Assembly (NCBI GenBank): GCA_951217055.1
Contig: OX578280.1
Span: 16,283,394 to 16,347,393 of the forward strand
Direction: 5' to 3'
Source: Gerris lacustris
Taxonomy: Eukaryota > Arthropoda > Insecta > Hemiptera > Gerridae
Length of the DNA stretch: 64,000 bases
Shown piece by piece: positions 57,001 through 64,000 of this stretch (position 1 is its first letter; every line of letters begins with the position of its first letter). Below the pieces are notes generated by a model that had not been told where the DNA came from, did not search any database, and saw only the letters and a list, made by a program, of their open reading frames with translations. The position numbers and the translations under genes were made by a program.

Positions 57001-60000
57001 TTGTTCTTTCAGTACTTGTTCAATCGGCCAATTTAGAGCCTTTGATGATTGGGCCAACCAGTTAATCAGCTTCATTGTTGCAAGAGCTCCACTGAAAATA
57101 CAAAAATCCACATGTAAAAAAATATTTACCTCAGATAAATTTTAAATTTCCTTTATCAAACATGTGATATTTACAGCTACTCCGCATTGTATATAAACTC
57201 ATTGAAAAGTCAAAATGTTAAAAATTGATTTTTCACTTGTATTCCAATATTAGTTAATCAGCCAACACTTCCCCGCCTTAGGTTTACTGCTATAGCCACC
57301 AACAACCAATAGTTATTTATGTAACTAGGCAGCAAAATGGAATTTTACGAACGAGTGATGAAGTAAGCCTCTGAGCCGGAGGAGGCGAGGACAGGCTACG
57401 AAAATTAACTGCCGAGGCAGGTAATATACTTAATTAAGCTGAGGCAGGCAATATACATGAGGCAGAAATGTTTCCTTTGCTGCCTTGTTGCACACAATAT
57501 TTTATCTACTCATGCTATTTAAATAAGAAAATAATGGAAGCTTAGGTAAAAGTGTTAGTTTAAGATGAATCATCAAAAAAACTCAAACCAAAACAAGCCG
57601 TGCTCCAGTGTTGCCACTTCTTACTCGAGATTAATTATTCAAAGACCTACAATTCAAATCCTTTTTCAGTTTATCATTTTTAAACTTTTAAAAATAATAA
57701 TTAATACATTAATAATATAACATTGCTTTGTAATAAAACAAAATTAAAATAACACAAATTAAAATTCAACTAAACACAAAACAAAAACAGATAAGTCATG
57801 ACTGGTAAACACTGTAAACACTGACTGGGAAATATTTCTCTGCCTAGGCAGAGAAATATTTCCCTCTCTGTTTCAACTACCTGCCTGTTTTTAATATTTT
57901 ATTGACAAATCAGCGAAATAGTACTTTCCAGCCTAAAAACAGTTAAGTAATGCTTAACTTTTGCTCTGTGAGTAGATAAACTATTTTTTTTGTCTCAAAC
58001 AAATGCCTTACCTATTTCCCATCCTCCTTGAATGTTTACAAGCAGCAAGCTAAAATTGTAGTTTTCAACTCATTTCTGATAACCCCAGACATCATTTAAA
58101 AGTAATAAAGTGAAAATTTCTATGTATTGAGTAGTAGAACTAGAAGACTAACCTGTCATCTTCAGATGGAAGTATAGAATAGGTTGCAAATGATAAAGGT
58201 GGTATAGATACAGCGAATGAAAGTAGGTAACATTGATCTTGAGTCGAAATAAGGCTCACATTGCAGAATGGACTTAACTGATGAACAATAGTCTCGCCAC
58301 CTGGTTCTACAACCTGATAACAGAAAATAAAATTAAATAAATACAGGTAAAGTTTTAAAAGTGCTTGAAGGACACCAATTGGAAAACATCTACTACAACT
58401 TCTAGTTTTAAAAACTGATTTGATATCAATCTTTAGGTGGCTATCATTAGTACTTTATATTGATATTAATTCTCAGAATATCCAGTGCATGCACTGAAAG
58501 CATGCTTCACAATTTAAGGAGTTATTGGCACTTCCTTAGATTGTTACTACCCTTACAAACAAAACAGAGGGGAGTAACAATCTAAAGAAGGTGTACAGTA
58601 CAGAATGATCTTCTTTAGACTGTTACTCCCCTTAAAAAAAGGAATTTCGATATTCCTTTGTCCCACAGTACATTAGACTAAACATCCCTTTGTCTTAATA
58701 GTTATTTAGTCAGTCATTTATAGTCGAAATAAACATAGGGGAGTAACAATCTAAAGAAGTACCGAGTTATTTACAGTGAAAGCCCTATTGACTGTCCACC
58801 TTGGTTAGTGACAGAGTGGCGTAAGAAAGTCACCCCCAGCTGAGAAGCTGTCTAAACCGAGATCAGATAAAAGAGCTTTTCAAAATCAAAATTGGTATTT
58901 CAATTACAGTGGAATGCCACATTTTTATCAAAAAGAGATAATCAAATCAAATTGTTAAGCTGAATGAAAAGAATTTAATGGTTTGGAAATAATGTAAAAA
59001 TGTTCAAATATGCCATAACTAAAATATTATTCTTATTTGAGATTTTCTCAATTTTTAATCCTGCTACAAACTATAAAACGCTTTTTACCGAGTTTAATGA
59101 AATTATATTCCAATTTTCTCCAGTGAGTTCAACATTTATATGCATTTTTTTTTTTTTTTATCTCCTTTTACATTTTCCATACTTACTTGAAAAGGGGCGT
59201 ATCACAGTTTGGGAACCGCTGGTCTACAAGGTTATAGTTAATGCGGTAGTAGCTACCATGACCGCAACTATCGCGTCAGCTATCACCATGTAAACGGGGC
59301 TTAAGACATAAAATGCCTTTTAGTGTAAGCAGATGCTAAAAAGCTATGAATTATGTGTCCTATAAAGGTTTATTCAATTAAAAATAATTTAGTTACCTTC
59401 AGCAGAGTTGTATCAACACGAAGTGTTATAACCTGGTTTTTATTTGAAGTCAAAGAGTTGAATATGGTTACTCTTCTAACAGAGAGACTGTTAGTAAACC
59501 TGACTATAGCTTCACTGTCTCCTCCTCCTCCTCCCCACATCTTATCATGGTTATCAACTGTAAAGTAAACTCCTTCACCATTTTCTTCACACTAAACAAA
59601 AAACATAACTTGATAAATAAAAATTTAGAAAATTGGAAATAAAAATAATGAAGGTATGGTAAAGCATTATTGATGGGTCCTTCTATTCATATTTCTATTC
59701 ATATTCTACTTCCATTTATATTTAATTTTCTTAATGACCAGATAAAAGATTCCAGGGCAAATTGAAATTTACGGGGTAGACCTTCTCAGGGTCGTCTAGA
59801 AAATAAAATATATTTAAATTTTCAGGTCCTCCAAAAATAATTTCAAATACTATTATCATAAAACACAAACATTTAGCAGATTTACAAACTGTAAGTTCTA
59901 AGTTGATTCATTGGACTTTAACCTAGCTAGCTTAAAAATATACCTTGGCATCTGATAATAATCTATAATATATTAATAATAATAGTCTAGGAGATACCGT

Positions 60001-63000
60001 GCAAAAAAGTATCTGACTACCATCAAGCTAAGTGCGTTCAGCGGGTCATGGCTTGGTAATGGGCATTTGAAACAAACAGGTGGAGAGAAGCAGTTTCCCA
60101 CCCATTTTGGTGGACAATGTGATTTTCATGATCCATAGTACAAAATTAGTAAGTAGACCAAAAATCAAGTTGATATTACAGTAAGATTATCTAAAGTTTT
60201 GACTTTTGACACTCAGATTGACCAACCTAAATGAGGAAAAAAATAAAGCCACTAGGCCTGTGGGAGGGGTGGGGCTATTGACATTTTTGTTAGCCTAGTT
60301 GAACCGACCTTCTAGAATTCAAAATCCTGACTTCTCATTGGCTCCTCACGGATTTTCTCGCGATGTCAAAAGTCAAAACTTTAGATAATGTTACTGTAGT
60401 TTGTCACTTGATAGGTTAGTTATTCAAATATTACTCCACCTAAAATATATACTACAAAGTGGTCACCAATCAAATGTCAAACTATCATCAATTTTATTTT
60501 TTATTCACTAATTCATTCTATACTAAGGATCGTGGAAATCGCATTGGTCCACCAAAATGAGCGGGACAGGGCCACTCTCCACCGGTTTGTGATTTTCAAA
60601 TGCCTATTGCTAAGCTATGTCCCGCAGACATATTCTTAAAAGCCATCAAAAGATAAATTATACATAACATTCTAGTTTAATGATAGTCGGACACTTTTTG
60701 TCACGCTATCTCATGGACTAAGGAGAAGTTCTATTTATAAGGCTAGGGGCTCTGCTCCAAACTCGCTTCCCCGGAAGCAGATTCGCTGTTAAATGGGGTA
60801 CTACTAGCCCTCCCTATCAGTCAGAGTCGGGGCTGCCCTTTGTGGGGGCATATGGCACTACATTAAGCTTGTGAATTAAAATAAAATATGAATTTATTAA
60901 GGAATGAAGGGGAAAGTATAAATCATTTATATAATCGACTCGTGTCCCGACGAAGCACCTAAAAATGCTTTGTTATTGCTAAGCTAAGGCAATCACATTT
61001 ATTCCAATAAAAATAACTGTTTGTTTTGATTTGTTGGTCTTCAAATAGGTATCACAACAAACAGTATTTCCTACTTGGATTTTTAAACATGATTACATGA
61101 AAAGATTAAAAATGAATCCTCCCAGTACAACTCACAGGGAGAGACTGAAATAAAACGACAAAGATTTTGTTTTTCTATTACTTTTATTAAAATAAATATT
61201 AAACGGATAAAAACTTGTTTTTCTACATTAAACAATGTTATAAGAATGTTACCAGCCTGAAGAAGCTCTAAGTAAGGGCGAAATATAGCAGCTTTTTTAA
61301 AAAAAGAAAAGAGTAAGGAAGCAATTTATTTATTTTTAACCCTTAAAAAGACCAAATGAAAATATGCATCATTATAGTTTTCTATACAATAAAAAACTTC
61401 AACTATCACTTCAAAATTCTGTAACTATTATTATAGATTGTAATGCCAATCTTAAAACAAAACACAATATATAAAAGAATCAATGATTGATGAAGAAGAA
61501 GAAAGAATTTTTACCTTTGTTTGAGACAGAAGTAGATAAGCAGATTGCTGAAGAACATGATGAGAAAGTCTTATAGCCTCAATCAATCTTTAACAGATGA
61601 AAAAATAAGTATCACTGATTAATTATAAGTATATAATAATAATAGAGATACCCGATTCAGTCATGTTAATTTGTATCATAATATAAGGAATTTTGAATAA
61701 ATTTAATTGTGAAAATGTTTGATTTGTCTGAATTAAAAAAAAAAAAATGGTATAATTTCTAAACAACGATAAATAATACAAAAGCAGAGGACATTTTAAA
61801 AAAAAAACAAAAAACTCTTAGTTTTATTCTGGGATTAATCCATAAAACAGCATTCTTTCTGTCAAATGATTGTAGTTTATAGTAGTCATGATATTTCTGT
61901 TAAACTATGACAAAATGTTGAGCAATGATTTAAGAAATACGATAAGCAATCAAATGTAGCCAATTCAATTACTGAGTAATGCAAACGATAAAGAGAAATA
62001 TTCAATTTGGTTAAAAAATGATCCAGAAGATCAACTTACAGATCCAGTTTCTCTAACAAGTGTGGCCTATACAGGGTGATAGGCGATATATGTAAAAAAA
62101 TAAATAGGGTGATTCTAAACATCATTGGCTTCAAAAAAAAGTCATATAAACCATGGTTCTATTCTCAACCGTTTTCCCACAAGGTAAAATTTTATGATTT
62201 TTTTAAGATCGCATACCTTTGCTCATTAAAACACTTATTGCTCCAAAAGTATAAAAGCTAAAACAAAATCTTTGGTTTTGTTGTAAAGCTGACAACATTT
62301 CTTACAAGAAAAGTGTAATATTAATTTTCATGCCCTTAAAATTACATGACAAAAAATTTACACAATTTGTTTAAAAAAAATTAAAATATACATTATTTTG
62401 TGGTTCTTTAACTTGGTAGTGAACCGAGCTTAAACTTGTCCGACTTCAGGAAAAACTTCCTTATATACTAACGTTTCGGTCAATATTAATATTAATACCC
62501 ATTCATAAGGCGGAATTTTTAGAAAATTTCGCTGAAAGTAAAAAAGAAACGTGTTTATTGGTGTTAGAGTATACTAAACCAATCTTGCTTCTTTTAATAT
62601 GCATTTAATTATTTACTCACCTGTAAGTCAACAATAGCAACAATAAACACGTTGTTTTTTTTACTTTCAGCGAAGTTTACTAAAAATTCCGCCTTATGAA
62701 TGGGTAATAATATAAATATTGATCAAAACGTTAGTAAATAAGGAAGTTTTTCCTGAAGTCCGACAAGTTTAAGCTCTGTTCTCTACCAAGTTATGGAACC
62801 ACACAAATTTTTGTCATGTAATTTGAGGGCATGCAAATTAATATTACACTTTTCTTCTAAGAAATTTTGTGAGCTTTACAACGAAACCAAAAATTTTGTT
62901 TTAGCTTTTATACTTTTGGAGCAATAAGTGTTTTAATGAGCAAAGGTATGTGATCTTAAAAAAATCATAAAATTTGACCTTGTGGGAAAACGGTTGAGAT

Positions 63001-63615
63001 TAGTCCCATGGTTTATTTGATTATTTTTTTAGCCAATGATGTTTAGAATCACGTTTTTATTTGTTGTACATATATTGCCTATCACCCTGTATAAATAAAA
63101 CTGTATTTCATAAGATAAGTTTATAAAAGAAAAACAGAACTTACTTATTATAATAGTCTACTACAACGTGATCTTTGGCTGTTCCTGTAATGCCATCATG
63201 GTGCTGGAACAGTGCAAGACTCGATCGAGCTACACTCAACTTATCAGTCAAAGGTTTGATCAAACTACAAGTTTTATTAAGTCTTGACAGTAGAGTCAGA
63301 GCTATCTCGGCACCCCTGTTAAAAACACAGAGATATGATGTAATAGATTTAATGCATTATGTTAATTTTATAGTAAAATATCATAGTAGGCCTAATATAA
63401 GTGGTAGATACATAATTATTTACATTTACATACCTAAGTTTAGAGTTGAGAACTCTATCAATTCTCTTATGATATGGCCTTGAAGTGTAATAGCCACTCC
63501 AGTAATGATCATCTCGGTCAGCGTATGTAAAGAAATCCCCAGTAAGTCTTGGGAAATCAGATCCAGTCTCTTCTACTAAAGCTTTAAAATAGTCTGACAG
63601 AGTTCCAAATTCAGC
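49061..63615 (-). CDS. MAN2A1: Golgi alpha-mannosidase II (MAN2A), 3' twelve exons
   Basis: Minus-strand exons, 5' to 3': 63615-63434, 63315-63145, 61587-61515, 59591-59397, 58313-58153, 57091-56870, 56104-55926, 54069-53933, 52785-52633, 51414-51289, 49688-49389 and 49210-49061 (stop TAA 49061-49063). All are GT..AG with consistent phases, giving 682 residues. Landmarks: [54 protein letters not shown] (the HHD motif carries a zinc ligand in GH38 enzymes), FTDLNGMQ and [20 protein letters not shown]. The family is GH38, a type II Golgi membrane enzyme that removes two mannoses from GlcNAcMan5GlcNAc2. The membrane anchor and catalytic Asp residues must be encoded beyond the right edge. MAN2A2 or an insect paralogue is equally possible. 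Confidence 0.9.
50095..50600. repeat. Element with TTACTAGGCTGTGAAGTG-like ends
   Basis: TTACTAGGCTGTGAAGTGAA at about 50111 is inverted as CACTTCACAGTCACGTAG at about 50198 and again as TTACTATTTCACAGCC at about 50583. The first pair encloses a GC-rich palindrome CTGTCTCGCTTCGCTCGACAG. It is intronic in the mannosidase gene, between exons 49688 and 51289. Confidence 0.5.
50985..51268. mobile_element. Relative of the CTAG-target element, copy 2
   Basis: GTGCCCTAGTGTTG, CATGTATAGTCAGTTTTTTATA and the right part CGGATATTCCGATTTTAAAAGAAGTCAAG plus ACTTCTAGGTCGACCTTT match 47076-47600. The left TIR is degenerate. A long A run lies at 51047-51071. The right end is about 20 bases from the mannosidase exon boundary at 51289. 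Confidence 0.75.
51640..51780. other. Intron sequence with relatively GC-rich island
   Basis: ACGCGACGTCAGAGAGGTTACGTAAAGTGACG...CGATGTCAGGCGCCCTCC stands out from the AT-rich intron. CGACGTCA resembles a CRE core. It may be repeat-derived; no partner copy was recognised. Confidence 0.25.
52274..52393. mobile_element. Small hairpin MITE
   Basis: GTAAATATGTCGTATCTGAC at left and GTCAGATACAACATATTTAC at right form arms of about 30 bp around 60 bp. Flanking TACTAATCTC / CCTAATCTC may be a degenerate target duplication. It is intronic in the mannosidase gene. Confidence 0.7.
52480..52600 (+). repeat. Dispersed repeat shared with 21.5 kb
   Basis: GTGGTGACAATATTGTTGTG, TCACTTTCTACC, CTCTCTAGTC and AAATTATGAAGTGGTCCACA match 21475-21600. 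It ends close to the mannosidase exon at 52633. Confidence 0.65.
53320..53872. mobile_element. Long foldback element family B, copy 2
   Basis: TAGTCCAGGAGATA and TATCTCCTGGACTA are perfect termini. The arms match copy 1 at 22963. The ORF at 53319-53540 is an artefact of the arm. It lies about 60 bases from the exon at 53933. Confidence 0.85.
54668..54900. mobile_element. MITE family C, copy 2
   Basis: GCACTTCTTTAGATAGTTAC and GTAACAATCTAAAGAAGTAC are the ends. A second pair of the same palindrome sits inside (about 54715-54770), giving two hairpins in series. Confidence 0.8.
55240..55830. repeat. SINE-like cluster
   Basis: The left part repeats the 45.4-kb block. The middle has CACACACGGGTCGATTAG and CACACACGGGTCAATG as a duplicated motif. 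The right part GTGAATCGAACCCACCC is box B-like in reverse (GGGTTCGATTCAC). It is probably two adjoining tRNA-related repeats in a mannosidase intron; the ORF 55585-55809 is not a gene. Confidence 0.5.
56600..56760. repeat. GC-contrasted repeat with GCCTCGGGA motifs
   Basis: GGCTATGCCTCGGGAATTAA, GGCTTCGCCTCGGGATT and AGCTTCGCCTCAAGAACC are three spaced versions of one motif. The look is similar to the short palindromic elements at 50.1 and 57.3 kb. Confidence 0.45.
57322..57500. repeat. Short palindromic element with AACTAGGCAGCAAA end
   Basis: TAACTAGGCAGCAAAATGGA at left and CCTTTGCTGCCTTGTT at right pair. The interior has CTCTGAGCCGGAGGAGGCGAGG and CCGAGGCAGGTAATATAC repeated. It is intronic in the mannosidase gene. 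Confidence 0.5.
57820..57885. repeat. Short hairpin
   Basis: GGGAAATATTTCTCTGCCTAGGCAGAGAAATATTTCCC is an almost perfect palindrome of 38 bases near 57829-57866. Confidence 0.8.
58529..58761. mobile_element. MITE family C, copy 3
   Basis: GCACTTCCTTAGATTGTTAC and GAGTAACAATCTAAAGAAGT are the ends. It has the same two-hairpin order as copy 2, including TATTCCTTTGTCCCA and ATCCCTTTGTCTTAATAG. Confidence 0.8.
59983..60720. mobile_element. Long foldback element family B, copy 3, interrupted
   Basis: TAGTCTAGGAGATACCGTGC and GCTATCTCATGGACTA are the ends. The arms match the other copies, and the loop region is split by a 218-bp element at 60179-60396. It lies in the intron between exons 59591 and 61515. 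Confidence 0.82.
60179..60396 (+). mobile_element. MITE inserted in foldback element, 218 bp
   Basis: CAGTAAGATTATCTAAAGTT at left and AACTTTAGATAATGTTACTG at right are TIRs of about 32 bp, flanked by TA. The host copies at 23.2 and 53.5 kb keep the unfilled site around GTTGATGGTAGTTTGTC. The interior matches the MITE at 16320-16544 on its minus strand. Confidence 0.88.
60925..61055 (+). repeat. Dispersed repeat shared with 7.6 kb
   Basis: TATATAATCGACTCGTGTCC, CACATTTATTCCAATAAAAATAA and GATTTGTTGGT match 7608-7725. CGCTTCCCCGGAAGCAG (about 60768) just upstream is a small palindrome. Confidence 0.6.
62071..63090. mobile_element. Near-complete 1-kb foldback element with CAGGGTGATAGG ends
   Basis: ACAGGGTGATAGGCGATATA at left and TATATTGCCTATCACCCTGT at right are termini, flanked by TATA/TA. 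The arms of about 480-510 bp pair almost throughout, through TGATTCTAAACATCATTGGC, CAACCGTTTTCCCACAAGGT, TTTATGATTTTTTTAAGATC, TTGCTCCAAAAGTATAAAAG, CCGACTTCAGGAAAAACTTC and CCCATTCATAAGGCGGAATT. The centre is near 62600. It has no ORF and lies 55 bases from the mannosidase exon 63145-63315. Confidence 0.9.
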
Positions 63616-64000
63616 CTAAAAACAAATAAATACAATATATAGATATATTTAAAAATAAATAACGAATTTATAGAGGTGATTGTGGTGTATTCAAATGCTC
63701 TATTTCTCTTACAATGCATCTAACCCTTCTCTAAGTAAAAAAATAACTGATTTTCAGCACACATTTGCCTTATTCCCAATGTGTCTATATTTATGGATTC
63801 TTTCTTTATTTTCCTATTAATAAGTTTTAATTGATTAAGTTTTATCACCGACATATGATAATGCCCCACTGCCCATCACCCAGACATACCATTGAGAATT
63901 CACTAGCAGTAATGTTTTATCATCTTTAAAAACAAATAAAATCAGACAACATTGACCTCTAAACCATTGTAAGGTATATTTTAATCTAATTTAATACGTA
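63616..64000. other. Mannosidase intron to window edge
   Basis: AT-rich intron sequence upstream of exon 63434-63615. No further exon with convincing mannosidase similarity was recognised before the edge. Confidence 0.5.

Noticed and set aside
56894..57145. Plus-strand ORF over the mannosidase exon
   Set aside because: The minus strand carries the conserved mannosidase exon (56870-57091) with matching splice sites. The plus frame is a shadow.

Overview
The window is eukaryotic nuclear DNA from an animal, most likely an arthropod and probably an insect. Coding sequence is split by GT..AG introns, the DNA is visibly AT-rich, and long microsatellites and dozens of interspersed repeats fill the introns and intergenic space. 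The species cannot be named from sequence alone. Exon limits below come from reading frame, splice dinucleotides and remembered family similarity; no search was run.

Layout: (1) 1-6525 is the 3' part of a CACTA/EnSpm-like DNA transposon with two genes, a spliced ORF ending at 1475 and an 827-residue zinc-finger transposase-like ORF at 1510-3993. Microsatellites, tandem repeats and subterminal repeats follow, up to a possible CAGTG end at 6521-6525. (2) 6895-17287 (+) holds ten exons of a KIF19-type kinesin-8 gene. The first exon seen is in the late motor domain, so earlier exons lie left of the window and the CACTA element sits in a kinesin intron. (3) 17.8-28.2 kb is intergenic and packed with foldback elements, among them tRNA-like inverted repeats and a Harbinger-like element. 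(4) 28232-33115 (-) is a complete three-exon CHRAC1/Chrac-16 histone-fold gene. (5) 33.2-49 kb is intergenic. It includes a 3.96-kb hAT-type element with a perfect 8-bp target duplication and several nested palindromes, plus a pogo/Tigger-like element carrying a second element inside it. (6) 49061-63615 (-) holds twelve exons (682 residues plus stop) of a Golgi alpha-mannosidase II gene whose 5' exons lie beyond the right edge.

The three host genes act in unrelated processes: ciliary microtubule length control, nucleosome remodelling and N-glycan trimming. Nothing suggests co-regulation. The notable biology is the transposon content: several families of long foldback elements, clear nested insertions with readable target duplications and pre-insertion sites, and a foldback family that looks like an inverted dimer of a tRNA-headed SINE.
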